Part shown: piece by piece, positions 36,804 to 45,738 of the stretch | Layout of the letters: every line of letters begins with the position of its first letter | Position numbering within the stretch: the stretch's first letter is position 1 | NCBI GenBank assembly: GCA_005473895.2 | Contig: SRJI02000025.1 | Location: forward strand, 1-59,103 | Direction of reading: 5' to 3' | DNA from: Carideicomes alvinocaridis | GTDB taxonomy: Bacteria > Pseudomonadota > Alphaproteobacteria > Rhodobacterales > Rhodobacteraceae | DNA: 59,103 nt | Program-made: the position numbers and the translations under genes | Notes under the pieces: model-generated | Database searches by the model: none | Seen by the model: the letters and a program-made list of their open reading frames with translations, nothing else | What the model was told of the DNA's origin: nothing

Positions 36804-37922
36804 ATGGTGAGCGATGTCGATCCCGACGGTCTGATGGAATTCTCGGTGGTCTTCACCGACCGATCCCTCAACCACATGTCCAAGACCTTCCAGCAGGTGA
36901 TGCGCGACATCAATGCCGGGCTTTGCGAGGTCTACAATGCCGATGTCGCGGTCGTCGTCCCCGGCGGCGGCACCTTCGGGATGGAGGCAGTGGCCCGGAC
37001 CTTCGCCCGCGAGGGCAAGGTGGCGATCATCCGCAACGGCTGGTTCTCCTTCCGCTGGTCGCAGATCGTGGAGCAGGGCGGCTTCCCGGTGGAAGAGATC
37101 GTGATGAAGGCCCGCCGCCAGGGCAACGAGACGGTGACGCCCTTCGCCCCCGTTCCGGTCGAGGAAGCGGTGGAGCGCATCCGCAGCGAGCGCCCCAACC
37201 TGGTCGTGGCCCCGCATGTGGAGACCTCCTCGGGCATCATCCTGCCCGACGGCTACATCAAGGCGCTGTCGGAGGCCGCGCATGAGGTGGGCGCGCTCAT
37301 GGTGCTGGACTGCATCGCGAGCGGCTGCGCCTGGGTGGACATGAAGGCCACCGGGGTGGACGTGCTGATCTCCGCCCCGCAGAAGGGCTGGTCCTCGACC
37401 CCCTGCGCGGGGCTGGTGATGCTGTCTGAGGAGGCGCATCGCCGGGTGAAGGCGGCGCAATCCGACAGTTTCGCCATCGACCTGCCCAAGTGGCTGTCGA
37501 TCATGCAGGCCTATCTGGACGGCGGCCATGCCTACCACGCGACCATGCCGACGGACGGGCTGCGCCAGTTCCGCGACATGCTGCACGAGACGCGCGAGTT
37601 CGGCTTCGAGGCGGCCAGCGCCGCGCAATGGCGGCTGGGCGACGCGGTGCGCGCGCATCTGAAGGAAAAGGGCGTGACCTCGGTGGCGCTCGATGGCTTC
37701 GGCGCGCCGGGCGTGGTGGTGAGCTATACCGACGATCCGGGCGTGCAGAACGGGTCCAGCTTCGCGGCCGAGGGGATGCAGATCGCCGCCGGCGTGCCGT
37801 TGCGCTGCGACGAGCCCGAGGGCTTCATGACCTTCCGGCTGGGGCTGTTCGGGCTGGACAAGCTGCGCGACGTGGACGCGACGCTGGGCCGGTTGCTTCC
37901 GGTGCTCGACCGGGTGCTCTGA
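36804..37922 (+). CDS. Class V aminotransferase, alanine/serine-glyoxylate type
   Basis: PLP-dependent enzyme of 372 aa, start at 36804 after GAGGAG. Fold-type I, class V features: VVVPGGGTFGMEAVARTFAR, NLVVAPHVETSSGIILPDGY, MVLDCIASGCAWVDM (Asp binding the pyridine N) and the PLP lysine in ISAPQKGWSSTPCAGLVML. It resembles alanine--glyoxylate or serine--glyoxylate aminotransferases, but amino donor and acceptor cannot be fixed from sequence. It follows the two Lrp genes and ends at a paired-hairpin terminator shared with the convergent ubiH-like gene. Confidence 0.87.
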   Translation: MVSDVDPDGLMEFSVVFTDRSLNHMSKTFQQVMRDINAGLCEVYNADVAVVVPGGGTFGMEAVARTFAREGKVAIIRNGWFSFRWSQIVEQGGFPVEEIVMKARRQGNETVTPFAPVPVEEAVERIRSERPNLVVAPHVETSSGIILPDGYIKALSEAAHEVGALMVLDCIASGCAWVDMKATGVDVLISAPQKGWSSTPCAGLVMLSEEAHRRVKAAQSDSFAIDLPKWLSIMQAYLDGGHAYHATMPTDGLRQFRDMLHETREFGFEAASAAQWRLGDAVRAHLKEKGVTSVALDGFGAPGVVVSYTDDPGVQNGSSFAAEGMQIAAGVPLRCDEPEGFMTFRLGLFGLDKLRDVDATLGRLLPVLDRVL

Positions 37923-37937
37923 TCGGCCCGCGGGTAA

Positions 37938-37987
37938 AAGACTTTTAAAATAAAAGTCTTACGAAAACTCTTGATTCAAGAGTTTTC
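37938..37987. terminator. Paired AT-rich hairpins between convergent genes (copy 1)
   Basis: Two adjacent perfect hairpins. The first is AAGACTTTTA-AAA-TAAAAGTCTT (37938-37960). The second is AAAACTCTTG-ATT-CAAGAGTTTT (37964-37986), and its 3' arm encodes the last codons and stop of the leftward monooxygenase. They stand out as AT-rich in GC-rich DNA and probably terminate both genes. A similar pair is at 45679-45726. Confidence 0.65.
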
Positions 37988-39205
37988 CGCCCGCGCGCCC
38001 AGCCCCATCTGCATCAGCATCCGCCGCACCGGGGCCAGCCCGTAGAGCGCGGTGATCCCCGCCGCGCGCAGGTCCCGGAGCGGCTGCGCCCCCTGCATCG
38101 AGGTGCGGTTGAGCGCGGTGATCCCCGCCACCCGCAGCCGCACATCCGCCATCCGCGCCCGGTGATAGGCTTCGAGCATCGTCGCATCGCCCAGCCCTTC
38201 CGGCCGCGCCTGCGCCAGGTCCAGCAGCGTGGCGAGATCGGTCAGCGACATGTTCAGACCCTGCGCGCCGATGGGCGGGACCACGTGGGCGGCCTCGGCC
38301 AGCAGTGCCAGACGCTCGCCCGACAGCCGCTCCGCCTCCTGCGCGATGATCGGCCAGACACTGCGCCGGGTGACCAGCTTGAGCGGGCCGAACAGCAGGC
38401 AGGAGCGGTCGTTCATCTCCGCCTCGAACGCGGCCTCGTCCATCTTTGCAAGGTCCAGCGCCCGGCGGCCCTCCTCCATCCAGACCACGGCCGAGCAGGG
38501 CAGGCCGTCGCGGTCGGGGAGCGGCACCAGCGTGAAGGGCCCGCCGGAGCGGTGGATCTCGGTCGAGACATTCTCGTGCGGGATCGGGTGGGTGACGGCA
38601 AAGGCCAGCGCCTTCTGCCCGAACCGCGTGACTTTGGTGCCGATCCCCGCGGCCTGCCGCATCGGCGAATTACGCCCGTCCGCGGCAATGACCAGCCGGG
38701 CGCGGGCGCGGCTGCCGTCGCTCAGCCCCACGCGCGCCTCGGCCGTCCGTGTGAAGAGCGAGGTGGTGGCGGTGCCGGGGCGGAAATCCACGTTGGGCAG
38801 CTCTTCCAGCCTGGCGACCATTTCGCGCCGCAGCAGCCAGTTGGGCAGGTTCCAGCCGAAGGCCGCGCCGGACAGGTCGGCGGAGTCGAAATCCCGCACC
38901 ACCCGGGGCGCAGGCGTCTGGCCCGGGGCGGGATCGGCGCCGCCGGCATCGACGATCCGCATGACCCGCAGCGCCGCGGCATGGGGGGCGAGCCTGTCCC
39001 AGAGGCCCGCCGCCTCCAGCACCTTGCGCGCCGGCTGCAGGAAGGCGGTGCTGCGCAGGTCCGCGCCCTCCGCCTCCGCCCCGGTGACCGGCGGCGCGGG
39101 GTCGACGCAGAGCACGGAAAAGCCCGCCGTGCCGAAGGCGGCCGCCGCGGTCAGCCCGGCAATGCCGCCGCCGGAGATCAGGATGTCATGCGGGGCAGGA
39201 GTCAT
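37976..39205 (-). CDS. UbiH/UbiF/VisC family FAD monooxygenase (ubiquinone biosynthesis)
   Basis: Flavin-dependent aromatic hydroxylase of the ubiquinone pathway, 409 aa. N-terminal FAD dinucleotide fold DILISGGGIAGLTAAAAFGTA, the middle motif LVIAADGRNSPMRQAAGI (DG), and the C-terminal GERLALLAEAAHVVPPIGAQGLN, in which the usual GDAAH is replaced by AEAAH. Then LTDLATLLDL. It acts on the polyprenyl-benzoquinone intermediate; which ring position cannot be told. The stop codon lies inside the terminator hairpin. Next gene downstream is the convergent aminotransferase; upstream, after 48 bp, a HAD nucleotidase on the same strand. Confidence 0.88.
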   Translation of the reverse strand: MTPAPHDILISGGGIAGLTAAAAFGTAGFSVLCVDPAPPVTGAEAEGADLRSTAFLQPARKVLEAAGLWDRLAPHAAALRVMRIVDAGGADPAPGQTPAPRVVRDFDSADLSGAAFGWNLPNWLLRREMVARLEELPNVDFRPGTATTSLFTRTAEARVGLSDGSRARARLVIAADGRNSPMRQAAGIGTKVTRFGQKALAFAVTHPIPHENVSTEIHRSGGPFTLVPLPDRDGLPCSAVVWMEEGRRALDLAKMDEAAFEAEMNDRSCLLFGPLKLVTRRSVWPIIAQEAERLSGERLALLAEAAHVVPPIGAQGLNMSLTDLATLLDLAQARPEGLGDATMLEAYHRARMADVRLRVAGITALNRTSMQGAQPLRDLRAAGITALYGLAPVRRMLMQMGLGARAENS

Positions 39206-39253
39206 GGTCGGTCTCCGGTGGGGGCGGATGCGGGCGAAAGGCGGGGGACGGGG

Positions 39254-39898
39254 TCAGATTACCCGGCCGAGGAAGCCGCCCAGATCGTCGGTATGGTGGT
39301 GAATATGGGCCTCGGGCCGGGCGAGCTCGGCCACGTGGACCGTCTGCATCCCCATGGCGTGCGGCACGGAGAGATTGCGGGGATCATCCTCGAACATGGC
39401 GCCGCGCGTGGCGTCGCCGCCATCGAGGCCGAAGACCGTCTCGAAGGCCGCGCGCTCGGGCTTGGGCCGGAACTTCGCATGTTCCACGCCGTAGATCGCG
39501 TCGAACAGCCCCGACAGGCCCCGCGCGTCAAGCACCCGCTCCGCGTAAGGGGCGCTGCCATTGGTGAAGACGATGCGCCGGCCGGGCAGGTCCCGGATGC
39601 GGGCGGCAAGCTCCGGGTCCGGGGACAGGACCGAAAAGTCGATGTCGTGCACATGGGTCAGGTAGGGCGCGGGATCGACCCCGTGCAGGTCCATCAGCCC
39701 CGCCAGGGTGGTGCCGTATTCCGCCCAGTAGACCTTGCGCAGGCGGTCGGCCTCCGGTCGGGCGACGCCGAGCGCGTCCATGACGAAACGGGTCATGCGC
39801 CCCTCGATCTGGTCGAAGAGCCGCACGGAGGGGTGGTAGAGCGTGTTGTCCAGGTCGAAGACCCAGTAGCTCACATGGGAAAACGCGTCGCGGGGCAT
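39254..39898 (-). CDS. HAD-superfamily pyrimidine 5'-nucleotidase
   Basis: 214-aa cytosolic phosphatase of the SDT1/PHM8-like branch. HAD motifs: WVFDLDNTLYHPS (nucleophile Asp and acid/base Asp), IVFTNGSAPYAERVL (motif II), KFRPKPERAAFETV (Lys, motif III) and MFEDDPRNLSVPHAMG (motif IV). It is expected to dephosphorylate pyrimidine mononucleotides or similar small phosphoesters. Start at 39898. Same strand as the ubiH-like gene and probably co-transcribed with it. Confidence 0.9.
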   Translation of the reverse strand: MPRDAFSHVSYWVFDLDNTLYHPSVRLFDQIEGRMTRFVMDALGVARPEADRLRKVYWAEYGTTLAGLMDLHGVDPAPYLTHVHDIDFSVLSPDPELAARIRDLPGRRIVFTNGSAPYAERVLDARGLSGLFDAIYGVEHAKFRPKPERAAFETVFGLDGGDATRGAMFEDDPRNLSVPHAMGMQTVHVAELARPEAHIHHHTDDLGGFLGRVI

Positions 39899-40007
39899 GG
39901 CCGCAGTCTAGGCCCGGCGGGGCGCGGCCACAAGCGGTGCCCGGGGCCTGGCGACGGGGCTGGCGCCTTTGTCGGGTGATCCGCGCGGGCCGGGTCGGGG
40001 CGTTTGC

Positions 40008-40036
40008 TTGTCCCGGGGGGCGGGCAGGGCTAGGCT
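40008..40036 (+). promoter_or_regulatory. Putative sigma-70 promoter for the GntR gene
   Basis: TTGTCC (40008-40013) and TAGGCT (40031-40036) are 17 bp apart, 28 bp before the ATG at 40065. Confidence 0.45.
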
Positions 40037-40064
40037 GTGGCGACCCGGCATTCCAGGACGTTTC

Positions 40065-40718
40065 ATGGCGCAGATCAGACCCGCTCAGAAGGATGCCTAT
40101 GCGCTGATCCTCGATGCGATCGACGTGGGCATCTACCGCCCCGGCGACCGGCTGGTGGAAAGCGAGCTGGCCGACCGTTTCGGCGTGTCGCGCACCCCGA
40201 TCCGCGAGGCCCTGCAGCGGCTGGAGACCCAGTCGCTCCTGACCCGGGACGGGCGGTCGCTGATCGTGGCCTCGCTGGACCACAACCAGCTCTCCGACCT
40301 CTACGTGGTGCGCTCGGAGCTGGAGGGGCTGGCGGCGCGGCTGGCGGCCCGGCACGCCACCGACGAGGAGATCCACGTGCTGCGCGCCATGGTGGAGGAG
40401 GACCGCGCACTGATCGGCGATCCCGGCGCGCTGGCCCGCGCCAACCGCCGGTTTCACAAGCAGATCCACCTGGCCTCGCATAACCGCTTCCTGGTGCGGC
40501 AGCTCGACCTCGTGCATCGCTCCATGGCGCTGATGGCCACCACCTCGCTCGCCGCCGAGGGGCGCGGCCCACGGGCGCTGGAAGAGCATCTGCGCATCGT
40601 CGAGGCCATCGCGGCGCGCGACGACGCGGCGGCGTTCGAGGCGTTGCGGACGCATATCTCCACCGCCTTCGAGACCCGGCTGAAGCAGGATGCGGCGGAC
40701 CCGTCGCGCACCGACTGA
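40065..40718 (+). CDS. GntR/FadR-type (FCD) transcriptional regulator
   Basis: 217-aa regulator with a winged HTH (YALILDAIDVGIYRPGDRLV, ESELADRFGVSRTPIREALQ) and an FCD ligand-binding domain (LYVVRSELEGLAARLAARHA, NRRFHKQIHLASHNRFLVRQL, EHLRIVEAIAARDDAAAFEA) with the metal-type His residues. The ligand is usually an organic acid. Starts at 40065 with AGGA upstream. No obvious target is adjacent, since the neighbours are a nucleotidase and a glycosyltransferase. Confidence 0.93.
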   Translation: MAQIRPAQKDAYALILDAIDVGIYRPGDRLVESELADRFGVSRTPIREALQRLETQSLLTRDGRSLIVASLDHNQLSDLYVVRSELEGLAARLAARHATDEEIHVLRAMVEEDRALIGDPGALARANRRFHKQIHLASHNRFLVRQLDLVHRSMALMATTSLAAEGRGPRALEEHLRIVEAIAARDDAAAFEALRTHISTAFETRLKQDAADPSRTD

Positions 40719-40742
40719 ACGGGTTTCGCGGGGTCGGGCGGA

Positions 40743-42727
40743 TCAGGGGGCGGTCCCGCCTTCCGTTCCGGGCTCCGGCGGTTCCGGGGCGTGCGAGCGG
40801 CCATGCTCCGTCTTGTCCCAGTAGAACGGCTGAAAGACGAGTTCCCAGAGCGCCTTGTAGGCCGCCAGCGTGGCCAGGGGAAAGTAGAACAGCAGCGACG
40901 GCACCCAGCGTCCCAGCCCGCGATGATCGGTGGCCCGCACCGCCAGCAGCGCGGCGCAAAGATCGGTCGCCGCCCCGGCCAGCAGGAGAACGCCCACCGC
41001 CATCAGCCCGGCCGGGCCGAAGAGGGAGGCCAGCGGATGCGGCAGGCCCGCGGGGACCAGCCAGAAGGTCCACAGCAGCGGGCCCATGACGAATTGCGAC
41101 AGGGCGGCGAGGAAGAATATCTGGAATCCCAGGAAACGCCGTGGCCCGAATTGCCGCCAGAGCAGCGCCGGGTTCCGCATGTGGACGAGGTAGGTGACCA
41201 TGTAGCCCTTGAGCCAGCGGGAGCGTTGCCGCACCCAGGGCCAGAGCCGGTCGTTCGCTTCCTCCCTCGTGACGCTCGGGATCAGCTCGGTCCGGTAGCC
41301 GTGGCGGGCGAGCCGGATTCCCAGATCCGCGTCTTCCGTCACGTTATGGGCATCCCAGCCGCCCAGCTCCTCCAGCGCCTCCCGGCGAAGGAAGACCGTG
41401 GTGCCGCCCAGGGGTATCGCAAGCCGCAGACGGGCCAGGCCGGGCAGGAGCAGCCGGAACCACGTGGCGTATTCGATGGTGAAGCAGCGCGCGATCCAGG
41501 ACCCGCGGGCATTGTAGTAGTCGAGGATCCCCTGGATGCAGGCCAGCTCGGGCGGCCCGCGCTGAAACGCCCGCGCGACCCGCAGAAGCTGATCGCGATC
41601 CGGCGCATCCTCGGCGTCGTAGATGCCCACGATCTCGCCCCGGCACAGGCCGAGCGCGTGGTTGAGCGCGCGCGGCTTGGTTCGGATCCGGCCCTCGGGC
41701 ACCTCCGCCACCCGGAACCAGGGCGGCAGGTCGGTGGCATCGAGCGCGGCCCGGGTCTGGTCGTCATGGTCCTCGAGCACCAGAACCACCTCCAGCAGGC
41801 CGCGCGGGTAATCGAGGCGGGCCAGCCGGGCCACCAATTGCCTTGCCACACCGCTTTCGCGGAAGAGCGGCACCAGCAAGGACATCCGGGGCAGGGAGGC
41901 CCGGGACTCCGCGATCGCGGCCGGGGGGGAGCGGTTGCCGCGGCGGCCTCCGGCCTCTCGTGGCGCGCACCGGGCCCGCCGCCGGGCGGGGGCGGATCGG
42001 TCTCCGCCTCGGTGCGGCGAACCATCGTCGCCAGGCAGGCCAGTTTCAGCAGGGCGGAGAGCGCCATGGTCAGGACCGCCCAGAGCGCCAGCAGGGTGAA
42101 GATCATCTGCGGCGCGAGGAACACGGCGAGGGCCATGAGCGCGCAGGCCAAGGCCGTCACCCGGGTGCGGCCGGGACCGGCGCGCAGGAAATCGCGGCAG
42201 CTCTCCGCCTCTGGCACCTTGGTTTCGGCGGCGGCGGCAAGCGCCGGTCCGTGCAGGCGCGTGATCTCGCGGTGGAGCCTGCGCTCGGGCAGCAGGGCCA
42301 GCGTCACGTCCTCACGCAGCTCGCGGAAACCGGCCAGCGCGGCCTCCGCCGCGGCCGGGTCCGAGGTGGCCAGCGTCAGGCGGCCATTGTCCCGCGACCA
42401 GGGCAGCAGCGCGTGATCCCGGCAGAACTCGGGCGGCAAGAGCAGGACGAGAGAGGGGTCCGGGCCCGGGTCGCGCGGGCCGAGGCGGCGGATGCCGAAT
42501 TGCAGCGATTGCGCGGCCAGGAGCTGATCCTCGGTCACGAAGCCCTCGGCCAGGCAGACGCGATCGATCGGCGCGCGGCACTGGCCATGGATCGCCAGGG
42601 CCTGCATCAGCTGCTGCGGGCCGAGCACGCCCATGTCCACGAGGATTTCGCCCAAGGGTCGGCGATACTGGCGACTGGCGCTGAGCACGCGGTCGGGGCG
42701 GGCGATCTGAAGGGCGGGATCGGGCAT
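40743..42727 (-). pseudogene. MshEN-domain/GT2 glycosyltransferase, frameshifted at a C7 tract
   Basis: The frame from 42727 (MPDPALQIARPD, preceded by AGGAGG) encodes an N-terminal MshEN-like region of two repeats (PLGEILVDMGVLGPQQLMQA, CLAEGFVTEDQLLAAQSL), an LPPEFCRDHALLPW segment and two membrane helices (to about residue 235), then loses sense. The frame that ends at 40743 carries the GT2 domain (MSLLVPLFRESG, VLVLEDHDDQTR, YDAEDAPD, NVTEDADLG, RQRSRWLKGYM with the QxxRW motif) and C-terminal membrane helices. Adding one C to the C7 run (G7 at 41923-41929) joins the frames as TAPPPAAIAESRASLPRMSLLVP and gives about 660 aa. So one gene carries a -1 shift: phase variation, slippage, real inactivation or a sequencing error. 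An ATG at 41885 could start the GT2 part alone. Confidence 0.8.
41923..41929 (-). repeat. C7 homopolymer at the glycosyltransferase frameshift
   Basis: Seven G on the plus strand, C7 in the coding sense, sit between the membrane-helix part and the GT2 catalytic part. Eight C would restore one continuous frame. Confidence 0.8.
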
Positions 42728-42851
42728 GAGCGCCTCCTGACGGAGATGACTCCGTGCAGGAAAGCGTCTCGAGGTTAAGAACGCGTTAAGCGTAGTGACG
42801 TTTCCGAAAGGGAAACACTGCGGTCACGCATCGGCGACAGTCGGAAGGAGC

Positions 42852-43997
42852 TCAGCCGGCGTCGCTCATCGTGCGGGCGAACCGCTCGAACAGGTAGTAG
42901 CTGTCCTGCGGCCCGGGGCTTGCCTCCGGGTGGTGCTGCACCGAATAGACCGGCCGGTCCTGCATCCGGATGCCGCAATTCGACCCGTCGAAGAGCGAGA
43001 CGTGGGTCTCCTTCACGCCCTGCGGCAGGGTCTGCGCATCCACCGCGAAGCCGTGGTTCATGGAGGTAATCTCCACCTTGCCGGTCTCCACGTCCTTCAC
43101 CGGGTGGTTGGCGCCGTGATGGCCGTGGTTCATCTTGACCGTCTTCGCCCCGAGCGCGAGGCCCAGCATCTGGTGGCCGAGGCAGATGCCGAAGACCGGC
43201 AGCTTCGTGTCCTTCAGGATCTGCTGGATCATCGGCACGGCATATTCGCCGGTGGCCGCCGGGTCACCCGGGCCGTTCGACAGGAAGATGCCCTGCGGAT
43301 CATGGGCCAGCACCTCTTCGGCGGTGGCGGTGGCGGGCAGGACGGTCACGTCGCAGCCGGCCGAGGCGAGGCAGCGCAGGATGTTGCGCTTGGCGCCGTA
43401 ATCCACGGCCACCACACGATGTTTCGCCGCGTTCTGCCGGGCATAGCCCTCCGGCCAGGCCCACCGCATCTCGTCCCAGCGATAGGATTGGGCGCAGGTC
43501 ACGTCACGGGCGAGGTCGAGCCCGGTGAGGCCGGGGAAGGCGCGGGCGCGGGCGACCATCTTTTCGACGTCGAAATTGCCCTCGGGATCATGGGCCAGCG
43601 CCACGTGGGGCGCGCCCTGGGCCCGGATCGCCCGGGTCAGCCGCCGCGTGTCGACGCCGCCGATGGCGATCCGCCCGCGCGAGGCCAGCCAATCGGTGAG
43701 CCGCTGCGCGGAGCGCCAGTTCGAGGGCTCGGTCGGGTTCCACTTGACCACCATGCCGGCGGCCACCGGATCCTGCGTCTCGTCATCCTCCGGGTTCACG
43801 CCCACATTGCCGATATGGGGGAAGGTGAAGGTGACGATCTGACCGGCATAGGAGGGATCGGTCATGATCTCCTGGTAGCCGCTCATGGCGGTGTTGAAGC
43901 AGAGCTCGGCCTGGGTCTCTCCGGTGGCGCCGAAGCCGGTGCCGTAGAAGACCGTTCCGTCGGCGAGAACAAGGCAGGCGGTGGGCTTTTGCGACAT
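42852..43997 (-). CDS. carA: Carbamoyl-phosphate synthase small (glutaminase) subunit
   Basis: Glutamine amidotransferase chain that feeds ammonia to CarB for carbamoyl phosphate, used for arginine and pyrimidines. 381 aa, full length. N-terminal part LVLADGTVFYGTGFGATGE, MSGYQEIMTDPSYAGQIV; C-terminal class I GATase with LSNGPGDPAA, the nucleophile in FGICLGHQMLGLALGAKT, and SVQHHPEASPGPQDS. Leftward, divergent from the yqeY gene, a pairing common in alphaproteobacteria. carB is not in the window. Confidence 0.97.
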   Translation of the reverse strand: MSQKPTACLVLADGTVFYGTGFGATGETQAELCFNTAMSGYQEIMTDPSYAGQIVTFTFPHIGNVGVNPEDDETQDPVAAGMVVKWNPTEPSNWRSAQRLTDWLASRGRIAIGGVDTRRLTRAIRAQGAPHVALAHDPEGNFDVEKMVARARAFPGLTGLDLARDVTCAQSYRWDEMRWAWPEGYARQNAAKHRVVAVDYGAKRNILRCLASAGCDVTVLPATATAEEVLAHDPQGIFLSNGPGDPAATGEYAVPMIQQILKDTKLPVFGICLGHQMLGLALGAKTVKMNHGHHGANHPVKDVETGKVEITSMNHGFAVDAQTLPQGVKETHVSLFDGSNCGIRMQDRPVYSVQHHPEASPGPQDSYYLFERFARTMSDAG

Positions 43998-44216
43998 GGC
44001 GGACCTCGGGCTGGCGGGTAAATCGGCCGAGACCTATGCCCCTCGCCGCACCGCGTCAAGGGCGGGCACAGCGGGGTGGCGGAACCGGCCGCGGAACGCC
44101 CGCGCGGCTGGGGCGTTCGGTTGCGTGGCGTCAGGCAGCTTGCGCGGACGCTTTACGTCCCCGGCCGCGCTCCGTATTCTGGCGCACTCAGGTCACCATG
44201 GGGATGGGAACCGGAC

Positions 44217-44687
44217 ATGGATTTGCGAACACGGGTCAATGCGGCCCTGAAACAGGCAATGAAGGACAAGGCGCCCGAGCGCGTCTCGACCCTGCGCCTG
44301 ATCAACGCGGCGATCAAGGATCGCGACATCGCCGCCCGGGCCGAAGGCCAGGACGAGGGCGTCGCCGATGCCGAGGTGCTCAAGATTCTCGCGCGGATGG
44401 TCAAGCAACGCCAGGAAAGCACCCGCGCCTACGAGGAGGCCGGCCGGCTCGACCTTGCCGAGCGGGAGCAGTCGGAGATCGCCATCATCGAGGAATTCCT
44501 GCCGCGGCAGCTGTCCGACCGTGAGGTCGAGAAGGCGGTGGACGAGGCGATCGAGGAGACCGGCGCGGCCTCGATCCGCGACATGGGCCGCGTGATGGGC
44601 GTGCTGAAGGGCAATTACGCCGGCCGGATGGATTTCGGCACGGTGGGGCCGATGGTCAAGGAACGGCTGGGCGCGGGCCCGGTCTGA
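44217..44687 (+). CDS. GatB/YqeY domain protein
   Basis: 156-aa helical cytosolic protein of the YqeY family, related to the tRNA-binding tail of GatB. Characteristic stretches are RVNAALKQAMKDKAPERVST, LRLINAAIKDRDIA, EVLKILARMVKQRQES, EEFLPRQLSDREVE, and GRVMGVLKGNYAGRMDFGTV. Starts at 44217. The role in cells is poorly defined; a link to tRNA amidation is assumed from the domain. Divergent from carA across 219 bp in which nothing else is seen. Confidence 0.93.
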   Translation: MDLRTRVNAALKQAMKDKAPERVSTLRLINAAIKDRDIAARAEGQDEGVADAEVLKILARMVKQRQESTRAYEEAGRLDLAEREQSEIAIIEEFLPRQLSDREVEKAVDEAIEETGAASIRDMGRVMGVLKGNYAGRMDFGTVGPMVKERLGAGPV

Positions 44688-44739
44688 ATCCCCGCCCGGG
44701 CGATCGCTGCCGGTGCGCCCGGGCTCAAGGCAGAGGCGG

Positions 44740-45669
44740 TCAGGGCAGCGCCCAGAGCCAGAACCACGCAGACAGGATCGTGAGCGCCGTGGCGATCAGC
44801 ACGCTGGAGGCGTTCACCCGCATCGCCCGCCCGTACATGTGGGCGAAGAGATAGGCATTGACCCCCGGCGCCATGGCCGAGGTCACCACCGCCGAGCGGA
44901 AGGCCTCGCGCGAGAGATGGAGCGCCGAGCCCAGGATCCAGACCAGCGTGGGATGCAGGAGCAGCGCGATGGCGCAGACCATGAGGATGACCCGCAGGTC
45001 GCCCTCGGGGCGGTATTGCACCAGCACCCCGCCCAGCCCGAACAGCGCCACAGGAAGGGCGGCGCGGATCAGCATGTCCAGCGCCTCGGTCACCACGCCC
45101 GGCAGGCCGATCCCGCCGAGATTCATCGCGAACCCCAGCAGGATGGCGAAGATCAGCGCGTTGGAGAACATCGCCTTCACCACCCGCCCCGGCAGGTGGC
45201 GGCGGGGTGCGCCCCGGGCGCGGGCGAGTTCCATCGCGGTGATGCCCACGGCGTAGCAGAAGGGCGCGTGGACCGAGATGATCGCGTAGTTGGAAGCCAG
45301 CGCCGCCTCGCCGTAGGCCCGTTCGGTGATGGGCAGGCCCAGCAGCAGCGAGTTGGAGAAGAGGCAGGCGAAGCCGATGGCGATGGCATCCTCGGGCGGT
45401 CGGCCGAACAGGTGGCGGGCGCCGAAAAACCCGACGAAGAAGCAAATCAGCGCCCCGGCATAGAAGGCCAGAAGCAGCCGCCAGTCGAAGCTCTGGTGCA
45501 GGTCGAGCTGCCAGATGGCGCGGAACAGCAGGCAGGGAATCGCGAAGTTCTGCGCAAAGCTCATCAGGTGGCCGACCGCCTCGGAGGGCAGGGCGCGGCG
45601 CCAGACGGCGAGGTAGCCCGCGCCGATCAACAGGAAGACCGGCAGGATGACCTGGATCAGCGCCTGCAT
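44740..45669 (-). CDS. AEC family (auxin efflux carrier-like) transporter
   Basis: 309-aa membrane protein, start chosen at 45669 (MQALIQVILPVFLLIGAGYL) where the first helix begins; the frame extends 12 codons back into the hairpin region without support. About ten helices, with PCLLFRAIWQ, the helix-break motif FACLFSNSLLLGLPITERAYG, and ALPVALFGLGGVLV, MAPGVNAYLFAHMYG. AEC carriers export or import carboxylates and other metabolites; the substrate is not predictable. No Shine-Dalgarno is visible. Confidence 0.9.
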   Translation of the reverse strand: MQALIQVILPVFLLIGAGYLAVWRRALPSEAVGHLMSFAQNFAIPCLLFRAIWQLDLHQSFDWRLLLAFYAGALICFFVGFFGARHLFGRPPEDAIAIGFACLFSNSLLLGLPITERAYGEAALASNYAIISVHAPFCYAVGITAMELARARGAPRRHLPGRVVKAMFSNALIFAILLGFAMNLGGIGLPGVVTEALDMLIRAALPVALFGLGGVLVQYRPEGDLRVILMVCAIALLLHPTLVWILGSALHLSREAFRSAVVTSAMAPGVNAYLFAHMYGRAMRVNASSVLIATALTILSAWFWLWALP

Positions 45670-45678
45670 TTGCGCCGA

Positions 45679-45726
45679 AAATCTTTTGCAGCAAAAGATT
45701 TGCAAGACTTTTGGTGAAAAAGTCTT
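45679..45726. terminator. Paired AT-rich hairpins between MBL hydrolase and AEC genes (copy 2)
   Basis: The first hairpin, AAATCTTTTGC-A-GCAAAAGATTT (45679-45701), is followed by AAGACTTTT-GGTGA-AAAAGTCTT (45704-45726). The second shares its arms with the first hairpin at 37938. It lies 12 bp after the stop of the leftward MBL gene and directly before the AEC start, so it probably ends the envelope/replication transcript. Confidence 0.6.
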
Positions 45727-45738
45727 TGGCCCGCGGGC

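Noticed and set aside
44004-44216. Small gene between carA and yqeY
   Set aside because: Open frames there are only extensions of yqeY or shadows without ribosome sites; the region is better read as a bidirectional promoter region.
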